Shown piece after piece: positions 18,639-28,820 of a stretch of 64,000 nucleotides of DNA (positions within the stretch are counted from its first letter, which is position 1; each line of letters begins with the position of its first letter). The DNA comes from Aliagarivorans taiwanensis DSM 22990. GTDB lineage: Bacteria > Pseudomonadota > Gammaproteobacteria > Enterobacterales > Celerinatantimonadaceae. Made by a program: the position numbers and the translations under genes. Under the pieces are notes generated by a model. That model was not told the origin of the DNA, ran no database searches, and saw only the letters and a list, made by a program, of their open reading frames with translations. The stretch lies in NCBI RefSeq assembly GCF_000429505.1, contig NZ_AUBZ01000007.1, positions 1 through 64,000 on the forward strand, written 5' to 3'.

Positions 18639-21110
18639 TTATACCTCCTGGTTCCAGTTCAAGGTACGCAACACATCGGCAAACACACCGGCAGCGGTTA
18701 CCGCAGTACCGGCGCCGTAGCCACGCAACACCAACGGAATTGGCTGATAGTAGCGGCTGTAGAAGGCCAGCGCGTTTTCACCGTCCTTGACGCGATGTAG
18801 TGGGTCGGCGGCAGCCACAGCTTGGATAGAAACCTTGCATTTGCCATCTTCGATGCTTCCAATATAGCGCAGCACTTGGCCTTGCTCGTCGGCATCGCTT
18901 TGCAGTTTGGCAAAATAGGCATCGGCCTCTGGTAGGCGCTGCATAAACTCTTCGTTGCTTCCTTCGCAATCAAAGCCCGGCGGTAGCGCCATTTCCACCT
19001 CAATATCATCGAGGCTCAGCTCTAAACCCGCTTCCCGGGCCAGAATCAGCAGTTTACGCGCAACATCCATACCATTGAGATCTTCACGCGGATCGGGCTC
19101 GGTAAAGCCGTTATCCCGGGCAATACCGGTTGCTTCAGAGAAGCTCATACCTTCGTCCAACTTACCGAAGATAAATGACAGCGAGCCAGACAAGATACCG
19201 TTGAAGCGTACCAGTTGGTCACCGGCACGCAGCAGGTTTTGCAGGTTCTCAATCACCGGTAGGCCTGCGCCCACGTTGGTGTCGTACATAAACTTGCGGC
19301 GGGTCTTGAGGGCGGTTAGGCGCAGCTGGTTGTAGTATTCGATGCTGGCGGTATTGGCCTTCTTATTGGCGGTTACCACATGGAAGCCCGCGGCCAGGTA
19401 GTTCACGTAATCGGCGGCAACCTGGTCGTTGCTGGTACAGTCAACAATCACCGGGTTAATAAAGTGGTGGCTATCGAGCAGGCCTTGTACGGTTGGCAGA
19501 TCAAAGCCGCCATTTTGCTCTGTGGCTTCTAGCTGGGCACGCCAATCGCTGAGCTCCAAGCCTTTCGGGTTAGTCAGTAGCTGACGGCTATTGGCGATAC
19601 CACATACGCGGATGGCGATATGCTGCTCTTTCAGGTGACTCTGCTGCTCGTTGATTTGATCAATCAACGCGCCGCCCACACCGCCACAGCCAATCAGGAA
19701 TAGATCGATGTAGTGCATGCTATCGAAGAAGTTTTGATGACACGCGCCCACTGCTTCTTCCACTTTATCTTGGGTAACCACAGCAGAAATAGAGCGCTCA
19801 GAGGAGCCTTGGGCGATTGCCACGATGTTAATCGAGACTTCCGCCAGCGAGGTAAAGAAGCGTGCAGCCACGCCTTTACTCTTGCGCATGCTATCACCCA
19901 CCAAGGAGATAATCGCCAGCTGGTCGATGGACTCAATGGACTCCAGCAGTTGGTTCGCCAGCTCCAGTTCAAATTCGCTTTGCAGGGCTCGTTTGGCGGT
20001 TTCAGCATCGGCGCTGTGGATGCAAAAACTGATGCTGTACTCGCTGGATGATTGGGTAATCAGTGCAATCGACACCTTGGCTTGGGCCATCGCGCCGAAG
20101 ATGCGGCTAGCCATACCTACCATGCCCTTCATGCCCGGACCGGATACAGTCAGCATGGTCAGGTTTTCAAGGCTAGAGATCGCCTTAACCGGCAGGTTGT
20201 TTTCTTGCAGGTCTTTAGCGCCGATTAAGGTTCCTTCACCCTGCGGGTTAAAGGTGCTCTTAATCAGGCAAGGGATATGGTATTGAGCAATCGGCGCAAT
20301 GGTCTTCGGATGTAGCACCTTGGCACCAAAGTAGCTGAGCTCCATGGCTTCGGCGTAAGACAGGCTGCGCAGCAAGCGGGCATCATCTACAACACGAGGA
20401 TCGCAGTTGTACACACCGTCTACATCGGTCCAGATCTCGCAGCAATCAGCATCTAGGCATGCGGCCAATACCGCTGCGCTGTAGTCGCTACCGTTACGCC
20501 CTAACACTACGGTTTCACCCTGCTCATTGGCAGCGGTAAAACCGGGCATTAGCAGTACGTCCAGCCCTTGGTAGTCAGCGGCAGCAAAGCGCGCCTTGCT
20601 GGCTTCGATATCCACTTGCGCTTCTATATAGCTATCGTTGTTGCTAAGCAGGAGTTGCTGAGGCACCAGGATATCCACCTGCTGCTGTTTAACTTGCAGC
20701 AAGACCTTCATCCAATTGACGCTTAAGCGCTCTCCGGTGGCCAATACGCTCGCGGCGATATTGTCTGGGCACTGGCGCAATAAACGCACACCTTGCAGCA
20801 CATCGCCAAGACCATCTAGCTCTTGCTTGAGCATGGCTTGCAGCGGCGCAGCATCAAAGTCGCTGAACTCAGCGCTTAGTTCGTCCAACAGGCTCTGGAA
20901 GATCTGGGTGATACGAGTGAGCTGCTGCTGTCCATCTTCGCCTTGACTGGTTGCAGCAATGACCGCTTCCAACTCATTGGTAATCCCTGCCGGCGCCGAC
21001 AGCACCACCGCCAATTGTCCTTGTTGTCGATTCCCCACAATGATCTCGGCAGCCCGCTTGAAACGTTCAGCGTTGGCTAACGAGGAACCGCCAAATTTGA
21101 GTACTCGCAT
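18639..21110 (-). CDS. thrA: Bifunctional aspartokinase I / homoserine dehydrogenase I
   Basis: Catalyses the first and third steps of the aspartate pathway toward threonine. 823 residues (E. coli 820). The aspartokinase domain starts [17 protein letters not shown], followed by two ACT-type regulatory domains around 310-460 ([22 protein letters not shown]). The dehydrogenase domain begins near 465 with the NAD(P) motif [14 protein letters not shown] and includes TANKKANT. Feedback inhibition by threonine is expected from the ACT domains. Transcription comes through the leader attenuator just upstream. Confidence 0.98.
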   Translation of the reverse strand: MRVLKFGGSSLANAERFKRAAEIIVGNRQQGQLAVVLSAPAGITNELEAVIAATSQGEDGQQQLTRITQIFQSLLDELSAEFSDFDAAPLQAMLKQELDGLGDVLQGVRLLRQCPDNIAASVLATGERLSVNWMKVLLQVKQQQVDILVPQQLLLSNNDSYIEAQVDIEASKARFAAADYQGLDVLLMPGFTAANEQGETVVLGRNGSDYSAAVLAACLDADCCEIWTDVDGVYNCDPRVVDDARLLRSLSYAEAMELSYFGAKVLHPKTIAPIAQYHIPCLIKSTFNPQGEGTLIGAKDLQENNLPVKAISSLENLTMLTVSGPGMKGMVGMASRIFGAMAQAKVSIALITQSSSEYSISFCIHSADAETAKRALQSEFELELANQLLESIESIDQLAIISLVGDSMRKSKGVAARFFTSLAEVSINIVAIAQGSSERSISAVVTQDKVEEAVGACHQNFFDSMHYIDLFLIGCGGVGGALIDQINEQQSHLKEQHIAIRVCGIANSRQLLTNPKGLELSDWRAQLEATEQNGGFDLPTVQGLLDSHHFINPVIVDCTSNDQVAADYVNYLAAGFHVVTANKKANTASIEYYNQLRLTALKTRRKFMYDTNVGAGLPVIENLQNLLRAGDQLVRFNGILSGSLSFIFGKLDEGMSFSEATGIARDNGFTEPDPREDLNGMDVARKLLILAREAGLELSLDDIEVEMALPPGFDCEGSNEEFMQRLPEADAYFAKLQSDADEQGQVLRYIGSIEDGKCKVSIQAVAAADPLHRVKDGENALAFYSRYYQPIPLVLRGYGAGTAVTAAGVFADVLRTLNWNQEV

Positions 21111-21122
21111 TGATCCTCCTGC

Positions 21123-21151
21123 AAAAAAAAACCCGTATCGATTGATACGGG
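21123..21151 (-). terminator. thr operon attenuator
   Basis: CCCGTATC and GATACGGG form a perfect 8-bp stem with a 4-nt loop, followed on the minus strand by nine or more T, only about 12 nt before thrA. It lies 27 nt after the leader peptide stop, the usual layout for translation-controlled attenuation. Confidence 0.93.
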
Positions 21152-21177
21152 CCTTTTTGGTTGATGCTTTTTCTCGT

Positions 21178-21252
21178 TTACAACCAGCCCGCCACTGCCA
21201 CTGTTGTGGTAATGGTCATCATGGTGGTGTGCATGGAAGAAAGCATAAACAT
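21178..21252 (-). CDS. thrL: thr operon leader peptide
   Basis: A 24-codon frame reading [20 protein letters not shown] and four further residues, ending TAA. It holds five Thr codons and one Ile codon in a run of eight ([10 protein letters not shown]), the regulatory codons known for thr attenuation. An upstream in-frame ATG at 21264 has no room for a ribosome site; AGGA lies 11 nt before the chosen start. The attenuator hairpin follows. Shortage of charged tRNA-Thr or tRNA-Ile should stall ribosomes here and prevent termination. The composition differs from the E. coli leader, with two Met in the control run. Confidence 0.8.
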   Translation of the reverse strand: MFMLSSMHTTMMTITTTVAVAGWL

Positions 21253-21282
21253 AATTGAAAACATCCTATATTCTGAGCACTA

Positions 21283-21310
21283 CCTTTAAACAGACGGGCG
21301 ATTCTGTCAA
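21283..21310 (-). promoter_or_regulatory. Probable thr operon promoter
   Basis: A perfect TTGACA (complement of 21305-21310) is followed after 16 bp by TAAAGG, a weak -10. The start of transcription would fall just upstream of the leader peptide. Confidence 0.55.
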
Positions 21311-21505
21311 GCTTTTTCCTAGCTAGCACTGGCCTTTCGTGTTCACTTTTACCACACCTTATAGCGGGTTATCCTGCATCCACTGCTTTTGCACCTTTGC
21401 TGCTAAACGAATATTTCAATAACGCAGGCTATGCTGCAGATGCGAATTGGAACGCTTGTTTAAAATCTGCCATAGTCAATTTGCCGACTTGGAAAGGGAT
21501 AACCA

Positions 21506-23212
21506 ATGACAGACTCAATGGCCGATCAAGCAGCCCACGTTATGCTGCAGCGCTTCAATCGCTTTTATCAGTGCTTTCTCGATGTTACCCGCGGCGCCCA
21601 AGAGCGCTTCGAAGAGGCTAACTGGCTTGGGGTACAACTGGCATCGCGCGAACGGATCCGCTTGTACGATCACCACGCCACTGAAGCACGTGCCGAGATA
21701 AAGGCTCTAACCGGCCACCTACAGCGTAGCGACGCCTTCTCTGCCCAAGTGAAAACTGCCTACTCAGAGCTGCTCAAGCAGCACGATAACTTTGAAGTAG
21801 CGGAGTCGTTTTTTAACTCGGTTTATCAGCGCTTGTTCCATCATCGCTATATTCGTGAGGATCAACTGTTTATCCGCGCCCACCGCACCAGTCACTTGGT
21901 GGACTATCAGGTTATCCTGCACCACTTTGAAGGTAGCCAGCTGCAGGAGCTACTACATGCACTCATCACCAGCTATCAGTTTGAGCTTCTCTTTGAAGAC
22001 CTACAGCGTGATATTGCTTGGGTGGTCGCCAAGCTGGAGAAGCACCCCAGCATTGAACAGGCTAAATGGCTGAAGCTGGATTTCGTCAAGGCGGTATTCT
22101 TTCGTAATAAAGGTGCCTACCTGATTGGCCGGATCGACTGTGGCGGAGAATCGGTGCCAATTGCACTGCCGATCCTGCACGGCGGAAATAGCTTATATAT
22201 CGACACCGTGCTCTCTTCCAGTGACGATGTCAGTATCTTGTTTGGCTTTGCCCGCTCCTATTTTATGGTGGATGCACCAGCCCCGCGGCGGATCGTGAAC
22301 TTCCTAAAACTATTAATGCCCAACAAAACCGACTACGAGCTGTTTACCGCCATCGGCTGCCAAAAGCACGGAAAAACGGAATTCTATCGCCACTATCTTT
22401 CTCATCTGAATAACTCCACTGACCAATTCGAGTTAGCGCCGGGGATTAAAGGTATGGTGATGAGCGTGTTCACCCTGCCCTCCTACGATGTGGTATTTAA
22501 AATCATCAAGGATAAATTCACCCCGCCCAAGGAAGTCAGCCACGCCGTGGTCAAAGAGAAGTACCGCATAGTCAAGCAACATGACCGGGTTGGACGGATG
22601 GCCGATACCCAAGAGTTCTCCAACTTTGACTTTCCACTGGAGCGCTTCAGCACCGAACTAATAGAAGAGCTACAAAAAGTGGCACCTTCTGCCCTGCAAA
22701 TCGACGGCGACACCATCACCATTAAGCACCTTTATACTGAGCGCAAGATGATACCGCTCAACATGTACCTTGATGATGCCGACGAACCGCAAGCAAAAGC
22801 CGCCATTGAAGAGTACGGCAATGCCATCAAGCAGCTCGCTGCTGCCAACATCTTTCCCGGCGATATGCTGTTTAAGAACTTCGGTGTCACCCGCCACGGC
22901 CGGGTCATCTTTTATGACTATGACGAAATCTGCTATATGACCGAATGCAATTTCCGCGATATCCCACCTCCGCGTTACCCAGAGGACGAGTGGGCCGCAG
23001 AGCCTTGGTATTCAGTGGGCCCAAACGATGTGTTCCCCGAAGAGTTCGCCACCTTCTTAATGGGGCGGCCGCTGGTAAGAAAAGTGTTTAGCGAGGTTCA
23101 TAGCGATCTGTTCAAGGCGGGTTACTGGCGCGACCGGCAAAAAAATATTGAGAAGGGTAAGTTTGAAGATGTGTTCCCTTATCGCAGGACGCAGCGCTTC
23201 CAAGCGAGATAG
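21506..23212 (+). CDS. aceK: Isocitrate dehydrogenase kinase/phosphatase
   Basis: Bifunctional enzyme that phosphorylates and dephosphorylates isocitrate dehydrogenase, setting flux between the TCA cycle and glyoxylate shunt. 568 residues (E. coli 578). The N-terminal regulatory half ([24 protein letters not shown]) and the kinase-like half ([14 protein letters not shown]-type ATP loop, [41 protein letters not shown] with the metal Asp) are intact. Ribosome site AAAGGG. It stands alone here; aceB and aceA are not adjacent, unlike in E. coli. Confidence 0.96.
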   Translation: MTDSMADQAAHVMLQRFNRFYQCFLDVTRGAQERFEEANWLGVQLASRERIRLYDHHATEARAEIKALTGHLQRSDAFSAQVKTAYSELLKQHDNFEVAESFFNSVYQRLFHHRYIREDQLFIRAHRTSHLVDYQVILHHFEGSQLQELLHALITSYQFELLFEDLQRDIAWVVAKLEKHPSIEQAKWLKLDFVKAVFFRNKGAYLIGRIDCGGESVPIALPILHGGNSLYIDTVLSSSDDVSILFGFARSYFMVDAPAPRRIVNFLKLLMPNKTDYELFTAIGCQKHGKTEFYRHYLSHLNNSTDQFELAPGIKGMVMSVFTLPSYDVVFKIIKDKFTPPKEVSHAVVKEKYRIVKQHDRVGRMADTQEFSNFDFPLERFSTELIEELQKVAPSALQIDGDTITIKHLYTERKMIPLNMYLDDADEPQAKAAIEEYGNAIKQLAAANIFPGDMLFKNFGVTRHGRVIFYDYDEICYMTECNFRDIPPPRYPEDEWAAEPWYSVGPNDVFPEEFATFLMGRPLVRKVFSEVHSDLFKAGYWRDRQKNIEKGKFEDVFPYRRTQRFQAR

Positions 23213-23355
23213 CAAACACTTACCAACACAATATAGCGAGCGCTAACGTACAAATAATTTGAACTTCCCCTATGATCTTTTGTCATGGATCGCCCATAAT
23301 GATTGGTACCGCTCTGTTTAATCTATCAACAAAAGCTACCAACTAAGGAGGAAGG

Positions 23356-23922
23356 ATGAACAAGCGCCGTTTTGCCCAGTTATGTCCGACTGCCTTGTTA
23401 GCGTGCATGGCATTATCTGCACAAGCAGAAGTGGTAAATCAGTTTGAAGTTACCATGACCGATCAGTTGCAGCTTCACAGCCGCACCCAAATCGACAATT
23501 GGTACGTGTCTGGCTACAACCGACTAAGCAACGAGCCTAGCGCTTCTCTTCATCAGTTAGAAGGCAGCGACCAGACTTGGTACTTTAACGGTGGTTATCA
23601 ACGCCCCATCTACCAAGAACTGGACCTATTCGTAGAGGCTGGCGTTAACTCTGAATACCAAGACCTAGCCACTCAGCGAGGGTTTAACGTTGCTACCGGA
23701 GTCAAGTTTCAAGCCAGTGATAATCTAAGCGTCGCCTCTAAGCTGACCTCAGTACACAAAGATAATCAGGCAGGCCTCGAGCACAGCCTTGAACTAAGCG
23801 GCTCTTACCAACTGCGCAACCGCTTCAATTTAGAAGCCAGCTATCAGATTGAGACTATCAGAGATACCGACGAGCATCAGCTCCAGCAGCAACTTCGAGT
23901 CGGACTAGGCTACCGCTTCTAA
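23356..23922 (+). CDS. Putative outer-membrane beta-barrel protein
   Basis: 188 residues with a cleavable signal peptide (MNKRRFAQLCPTALLACMAL, cleavage probably after AQA at about 24). The mature part alternates polar and hydrophobic residues in amphipathic strands (QLQLHSRTQIDNWYVSGYNR, NLSVASKLTSV, LELSGSYQLRNRFNLEASYQI) and ends in GLGYRF, the C-terminal aromatic signal of outer-membrane barrels. Roughly eight strands would fit a small OmpA/OmpW-like barrel. Ribosome site AAGGAGGAAGG is very strong. No family recognised; function unknown. Confidence 0.7.
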   Translation: MNKRRFAQLCPTALLACMALSAQAEVVNQFEVTMTDQLQLHSRTQIDNWYVSGYNRLSNEPSASLHQLEGSDQTWYFNGGYQRPIYQELDLFVEAGVNSEYQDLATQRGFNVATGVKFQASDNLSVASKLTSVHKDNQAGLEHSLELSGSYQLRNRFNLEASYQIETIRDTDEHQLQQQLRVGLGYRF

Positions 23923-23929
23923 GCCCCTC

Positions 23930-24409
23930 TTAAATCAGCTTTTCCTCACTTATTGCTATGCCATTTAGGTCGGCATATAAGTACGTTCCAGGCTCAATTA
24001 TTACGCCATTTATCGCCAACGTTACATTGACCTCGCCAAGCCCTTTGCGCTCAGTCTTGATCGGACAAGCACCGAGAGCTCGCACCCCCAATGGCATCGT
24101 CGAGATAGCTGCAACATCACGGATCGCGCCGTTAATCACCACCCCCGCCCAGTTATTCTCCACAGCACTGGCGGCAATCAGATCGCCCATCAGCGCGCGG
24201 CGAAGGCTTGCGCCACCATCAACCACCAGCACCTTGCCCGCGCCTTCTTGGGCTAACAGTTCCTTAACCCGGCTGTTATCTTCATAGCAACGCACTGTTA
24301 CCACTTGGCCCTGAAAGTTATCGAGTCCGCCGAACACAGCAAAAGCACCAGCAATCAATTGCAGCGTGTCAGGGTATTCATCAAACAAATCGGGAAGAAT
24401 ATCGTCCAT
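23930..24409 (-). CDS. RraA-fold protein, possible HMG aldolase/oxaloacetate decarboxylase
   Basis: 159-residue protein of the RraA/MenG-like family. RraA itself binds and inhibits RNase E; relatives are divalent-metal aldolases of 4-hydroxy-4-methyl-2-oxoglutarate that also decarboxylate oxaloacetate. LVVDGGASLRRALMGD and NNWAGVVINGAIRDV fit the fold. D97 is followed after 20 residues by R118-D119, the D-X20-R-D active-site signature of the aldolases; E. coli RraA has R-Q there. The enzyme function is therefore plausible. Single gene, convergent with the barrel protein. Confidence 0.75.
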   Translation of the reverse strand: MDDILPDLFDEYPDTLQLIAGAFAVFGGLDNFQGQVVTVRCYEDNSRVKELLAQEGAGKVLVVDGGASLRRALMGDLIAASAVENNWAGVVINGAIRDVAAISTMPLGVRALGACPIKTERKGLGEVNVTLAINGVIIEPGTYLYADLNGIAISEEKLI

Positions 24410-25014
24410 GAGCTCAATCCTATTTAGTACAAATGGAAGGTTAATAAGGCATTTCTAGTTTAGCCAATATAAACCGACCTATCCTTGCCTTGCGGCGCTT
24501 CACACTCTAGTTCTAGGGCATTTTCTGCACTAATCGAGTATCGATGCTCAATAAGAAAGTGTTGTGAAGAAATGGAGGGCGAAAACCTATCTCAAGAAAC
24601 TATTCAATAGATATCATATGCTTATGTGACAGCCTTCAAGACTTGGCGAGCGCGTTTCACTTCGGAATATTTGATGATTTGGCCATTTGTTGTTTTTATT
24701 CATCAGAAACAAATAAATTTCGCAATAAGCCAGTTTTTCCGATTGATTTACATCAAAAGCAACTCAAATAGCGACGAATATGTTGTCGCAGAAAGTTGTT
24801 ATGTCACTGTTAAGTTCATAGAATGGATGCCATTGTTGGAAGCCGTGCATATCGACAATCCCTTGAGTAAGTGGGGATAACCAAGATACGGCGAGAGGAT
24901 GTTTTTGATGCGGCCTTGATGGACTTTACATTTCTGTAACAAACGCCACCACCTGCCCATCCATCCGTAATATATTAACTATCGCAGATTTTAGAAATAG
25001 CATTGGGGAAGGCC
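24410..25014. other. Long leader region upstream of arcA
   Basis: 605 bp, AT-rich, carrying a perfect FNR box at 24743-24756. An 84-codon frame at 24626-24880 lacks a ribosome site and resembles nothing known, so it is not called. The length suggests a complex arcA promoter. Confidence 0.6.
24743..24756 (+). promoter_or_regulatory. FNR box upstream of arcA
   Basis: TTGATTTACATCAA is a perfect match to TTGAT-N4-ATCAA. It lies 259 bp before the arcA start. FNR activation of arcA is known in E. coli. Confidence 0.8.
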
Positions 25015-25725
25015 ATGACACCTAATATTCTTATCGTCGAGGACGAACTGGTCACTCGAAATACCCTGAAGAGTACCTTTGAAGCCGAAGGTTACAACGT
25101 ATTCGAGGCCTCAGACGGTAACGAAATGAATGCGGCTCTGGAAGGGAACACCATTCACTTGATCATTATGGACATCAACCTTCCGGGCAAAAACGGACTG
25201 TTGCTAGCCCGCGAGCTTCGTGACCGCGAGCAGATTGCATTAATGTTCCTGACCGGACGAGACAACGAAGTCGATAAGATCCTTGGCCTGGAAATCGGTG
25301 CCGATGACTACATCACCAAGCCATTCAACCCACGTGAGCTGACCATCCGTGCGCGTAACCTGCTAAACCGTACCATCAACAGCCAAGGCGCTGCTGAAGA
25401 TAAGGTTGTGGTTGAGCAATACCGCTTCAACGGTTGGGTGCTGGATATCAACAGCCGCTCGCTGATTAGCCCAAATAAAGAAGTGTACAAACTGCCTCGC
25501 AGCGAATTCCGCGCGATGCTGCACTTTGTGGAGAACCCAGGCCAAATCCAAAGCCGTGCCGAGCTTCTGAAGAAGATGACTGGCCGCGAGCTTAAGCCAC
25601 ACGACCGCACCGTTGATGTGACCATTCGTCGCATCCGTAAGCACTTCGAGTCGCTACCGGAAACCCCGGAAATCATCGCCACCATTCACGGTGAAGGTTA
25701 CCGTTTTTGTGGTGAACTAGAGTAA
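25015..25725 (+). CDS. arcA: Aerobic respiration control response regulator ArcA
   Basis: OmpR/PhoB-type response regulator, global repressor of aerobic metabolism under low oxygen with the sensor ArcB (not in the window). 236 residues. The receiver domain has Asp53 as phosphoacceptor in IIMDINLPG; the winged-helix DNA-binding domain ends [12 protein letters not shown] as in E. coli. The ATG at 25015 gives [20 protein letters not shown]; a TTG four codons upstream is in frame but unneeded. Preceded by GGGGAAGG. Strong terminator after. Confidence 0.97.
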   Translation: MTPNILIVEDELVTRNTLKSTFEAEGYNVFEASDGNEMNAALEGNTIHLIIMDINLPGKNGLLLARELRDREQIALMFLTGRDNEVDKILGLEIGADDYITKPFNPRELTIRARNLLNRTINSQGAAEDKVVVEQYRFNGWVLDINSRSLISPNKEVYKLPRSEFRAMLHFVENPGQIQSRAELLKKMTGRELKPHDRTVDVTIRRIRKHFESLPETPEIIATIHGEGYRFCGELE

Positions 25726-25736
25726 TTCAGGCTGTC

Positions 25737-25769
25737 AAAAAAACCTCGCTAGCTAGCGAGGTTTTTTTT
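25737..25769 (+). terminator. Rho-independent terminator of arcA
   Basis: AACCTCGCTAG and CTAGCGAGGTT form an 11-bp perfect inverted repeat without a spacer, flanked by A and T tracts. Confidence 0.92.
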
Positions 25770-25818
25770 GTCCTGTGACACGCAAATGACACCACAACAC
25801 GCTATGCTCCTTGGTTGT

Positions 25819-25878
25819 ATACCCAAGCTACCTTGCAAAAACCTAGCGAAATCAATACGCGAGGTAACTTCGGTATAT
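25819..25878. repeat. 60-bp element with inverted ends between arcA and pykF
   Basis: TATACCCAAGCTACCTT at the left end and GAGGTAACTTCGGTATA at the right end are near-perfect inverted repeats (14 of 16 positions pair). A related left-end sequence occurs at 45701. It looks like a small dispersed palindromic repeat; no coding content. Confidence 0.5.
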
Positions 25879-26005
25879 GTGTTAAGACAACGCGAAAATG
25901 TAATTTGGCAAGCTTTTCAATGTAACGATGTGTAACTAATCGCAGAAAACTTGATTTCGCGACGTCTAATGTCGTTAATTTTTTACAAATCTAAAGTTTC
26001 ATTCC

Positions 26006-26013
26006 TGTATAAT
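26006..26013 (+). promoter_or_regulatory. Probable -10 element of pykF
   Basis: TGTATAAT contains a perfect TATAAT 43 bp before the start codon. The -35 is not clear: TTTACA at 25982 would need a 20-bp spacer. Confidence 0.5.
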
Positions 26014-26055
26014 GCGCGGGTTTTTGAAACGCATCCTGAGCGGAGATTTACTTCA

Positions 26056-27468
26056 ATGAAGAAAACTAAGATTGTTTGTACCATTGGTCCAAAAACCGAG
26101 TCAGTAGAGATGCTGACTAAGCTGGTTGAGTCTGGCATGAACGTAATGCGCCTTAACTTCTCACACGGCGACTACGATGAGCATGGTCAGCGCATTAACA
26201 ACCTGCGTGAAGTGGTTAAGAACACTGGTAAGAGCGCTGCTGTTCTACTAGACACCAAAGGTCCAGCAATCCGTACCATCAAGTTGGAAGGTGGGGAAGA
26301 CGTTGCTCTGGTTGCTGGTCAAGAGTTCACTTTCACTACTGACCAAACCGTTATCGGCGACAAAGACCGTGTTGCTGTAACCTACCCTGGTTTTGCTACC
26401 GACCTGAGCGTTGGTAACATGATCTTGGTTGACGACGGCCTGATCGAAATGGAAGTTATCGCCATTTCTGATAGCGAAGTGAAGTGTAAAGTACTGAACA
26501 ACGGCGACCTAGGTGAAAACAAAGGTGTTAACCTGCCAGGCGTTAAAGTTCAACTGCCAGCATTGTCAGAAAAAGATAAGGGCGACCTTGTATTCGGTTG
26601 TGAGCAAGGCGTTGACTTCATCGCTGCTTCTTTCATCCGTAAGAAAGAAGACGTTCTGGAAATCCGCGAGCTGCTAAAAGCGAACGGCGGTGAGAACATC
26701 CAAATCATCTCTAAGATTGAGAACCAAGAAGGTGTTGATAACTTCGACGAGATCCTAGAAGCCTCTGACGGCATCATGGTAGCTCGTGGTGACCTGGGTG
26801 TAGAAATCCCAGTTGAAGAAGTAATCTTCGCGCAGAAAATGATGATTGAGAAATGTAACCGTGCTCGCAAGCTGGTTATCACCGCAACCCAGATGCTGGA
26901 CTCAATGATCAAGAACCCACGTCCTACCCGCGCAGAAGCTGGTGACGTTGCCAACGCAATCCTGGACGGCACCGATGCAGTAATGCTATCTGGTGAGTCT
27001 GCGAAGGGTAAATACCCAGTAGAAGCAGTAAGCATCATGGCCACCATCTGTGACCGTACCGACGCTGTAATGCCTTCTAACCTGGATCCAGCACGCGACA
27101 GCGGCAAGCTGCGCATCACCGAAGCGGTATGTAAAGGTGCTGTAGAAACTTCAGAGAAGCTGAGCGCACCTCTGATTGTTGTTGCTACCCAAGGTGGTAA
27201 GTCTGCTAAGTCTGTACGTAAGTACTTCCCACAGGCGAACATCCTGGCTATCACCACCAACGACAAGACTGCTCGTCAACTGTGCCTAACTAAAGGTGTA
27301 GTACCTCACGTAGTTACCGATATCGAAAGCACCGATGCGTTCTACGCACTGGGTAAAGAGCTGGCTCTAGAGTCTGGTCTGGCTAACAAAGGTGACATCG
27401 TAGTGATGGTTTCTGGTGCCCTGGTTCCTTCAGGTACCACCAACACCTCTTCTGTTCACGTACTGTAA
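26056..27468 (+). CDS. pykF: Pyruvate kinase, type I
   Basis: Converts phosphoenolpyruvate and ADP to pyruvate and ATP. The ATG at 26056, with GGAG upstream, gives 470 residues starting [16 protein letters not shown], as in E. coli PykF. The barrel motifs [13 protein letters not shown] and [10 protein letters not shown], the catalytic Lys segment [25 protein letters not shown] and the C-terminal allosteric domain are intact. The codon use is strongly biased, fitting high expression. Fructose-1,6-bisphosphate activation is expected for this type. Confidence 0.96.
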   Translation: MKKTKIVCTIGPKTESVEMLTKLVESGMNVMRLNFSHGDYDEHGQRINNLREVVKNTGKSAAVLLDTKGPAIRTIKLEGGEDVALVAGQEFTFTTDQTVIGDKDRVAVTYPGFATDLSVGNMILVDDGLIEMEVIAISDSEVKCKVLNNGDLGENKGVNLPGVKVQLPALSEKDKGDLVFGCEQGVDFIAASFIRKKEDVLEIRELLKANGGENIQIISKIENQEGVDNFDEILEASDGIMVARGDLGVEIPVEEVIFAQKMMIEKCNRARKLVITATQMLDSMIKNPRPTRAEAGDVANAILDGTDAVMLSGESAKGKYPVEAVSIMATICDRTDAVMPSNLDPARDSGKLRITEAVCKGAVETSEKLSAPLIVVATQGGKSAKSVRKYFPQANILAITTNDKTARQLCLTKGVVPHVVTDIESTDAFYALGKELALESGLANKGDIVVMVSGALVPSGTTNTSSVHVL

Positions 27469-27486
27469 TCTCAGTTACCGAACAGC

Positions 27487-27513
27487 AAAAAGGCCGCATC
27501 AGCGGCCTTTTTT
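27487..27513 (+). terminator. Rho-independent terminator of pykF
   Basis: AAAAAGGCCGC and GCGGCCTTTTT pair around a short loop (ATCA), followed by T residues. Confidence 0.92.
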
Positions 27514-27550
27514 ATTGCCTTCAACCTAGCCCCAATTACCTTTGAGACAA

Positions 27551-28144
27551 TTACCTTTGAGGCAATGGTGAGTGGGCTTGCAGGTGCGCCATGTCGTTGA
27601 GGATCGAGTCGATCTTCTCCAGACATAGGGCATCAAGATTCTCAGCACGCGGATAACGCGGCGCATTGCGATCATCCTCCCAATGGCTTACCCAGAACTC
27701 GGTCGAATGCAAAAACTCTCGGGCATAGTGCTCACTCACCTCCAGGCAGCCGCGCAGACACACATCCAGATAGCTTTGCAGGATCGGCGTCTCATCGGCT
27801 GGTCGCCACAGCTCTTTAGCAACATAGGTGTAGATCTTGGTTGCAGAGTGCGGCAGCGGGTCTAACAGCTCCAGCTGGTCTTGCGATAACAGCACACGGT
27901 TATAGTCGCACTCGCGTTGGTCCAAATCGTCAATAAAGCGTTCATCAAAGGGGATCAGCACCCCGTTCACACTGCTATCTTCACTCGGGCAGATCACCAC
28001 CGCAGAGCGGTCCCCGACACTCTTCAGCCCTGACCAGTAACGCTGAAATCCTTTTAATCGCGCCGGATACGCATGCTCTCCGGGAAAGGTACGCTGGCGA
28101 CAATCGGCATCGATTAAGCTGCCGTAGCCAAAAATATAAACCAT
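27551..28144 (-). CDS. Gamma-glutamylcyclotransferase-like (GGCT fold) protein
   Basis: 197 residues starting MVYIFGYGSLIDADCRQRTF; the FGYGSL motif is the substrate-binding loop of the gamma-glutamylcyclotransferase/AIG2 superfamily. GVLIPFDERFIDDLDQRECDYNR contains the usual acidic position (DQRE) proposed as catalytic. A tail of about 70 residues (DVCLRGCLEVSEHY, PRYPRAENL) goes beyond the minimal fold. The substrate is unknown; cyclisation of gamma-glutamyl groups is only the family expectation. Single gene, convergent with pykF. Confidence 0.75.
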   Translation of the reverse strand: MVYIFGYGSLIDADCRQRTFPGEHAYPARLKGFQRYWSGLKSVGDRSAVVICPSEDSSVNGVLIPFDERFIDDLDQRECDYNRVLLSQDQLELLDPLPHSATKIYTYVAKELWRPADETPILQSYLDVCLRGCLEVSEHYAREFLHSTEFWVSHWEDDRNAPRYPRAENLDALCLEKIDSILNDMAHLQAHSPLPQR

Positions 28145-28346
28145 CCTATTTCCTTGGTGATGTTTTTATCTACTTCATTATCCTGCTTCATTATGAGGTA
28201 AAACAGCGTATAACCGCCCTTAAAAACCCCCTCTCAATCAAAACAGGAATACGTTTTCATACAATCTAACGAAAATCCCGCCAGACAACTAGCCACTGTT
28301 CACCCAACTCAGTAACATGAGGCATCTCAATAAAATAAGTAAAGAC

Positions 28347-28802
28347 ATGGAAACGACAACCCGCAAAATGGCTGCGTCCAAACGCATTGCGTTGGTCGCG
28401 CATGATCATAAGAAATCCGCGCTAATTGAATGGTCTAAACTGCACAAGGCAGAGCTCGACAAGCACCAACTTTTTGGCACCGGCACCACCGGCACCCTAC
28501 TGAGCCAACATGGCTTTGCGGTTGAGCCCCTGCTTAGCGGCCCAATGGGTGGCGACCAGCAGCTTGGCGCCATGATTGCCGAAGGCAAGATCGATGTGAT
28601 GATCTTCTTCTGGGACCCACTCGATGCGGTGCCGCACGACCCCGATGTGAAGGCCTTATTGCGTTTGGCTGCAGTATGGAACATTCCCGTGGCAACCAAC
28701 AAAGCAACGGCCGACATTCTGCTTGCCAGCCGTTATTTTGACCAAGAGTTTGAAGTGGAAGTACCCGACTACGCAGGCTACCTGAAAAAGCGCACCCAGT
28801 AG
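28347..28802 (+). CDS. mgsA: Methylglyoxal synthase
   Basis: Converts dihydroxyacetone phosphate to methylglyoxal and phosphate, a glycolytic bypass. The ATG at 28347 gives 151 residues beginning [20 protein letters not shown], matching the E. coli length; a start ten codons earlier is possible. [23 protein letters not shown] (phosphate loop and catalytic Asp) and [21 protein letters not shown] with the catalytic Asp/His are intact. Ribosome site is weak. Single gene. Confidence 0.95.
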   Translation: METTTRKMAASKRIALVAHDHKKSALIEWSKLHKAELDKHQLFGTGTTGTLLSQHGFAVEPLLSGPMGGDQQLGAMIAEGKIDVMIFFWDPLDAVPHDPDVKALLRLAAVWNIPVATNKATADILLASRYFDQEFEVEVPDYAGYLKKRTQ

Positions 28803-28820
28803 TTTGCTTGGAGCATGCGG

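Noticed and set aside
24626-24880. 84-codon frame upstream of arcA
   Set aside because: No ribosome site, odd composition, and it overlaps the FNR box at 24743.
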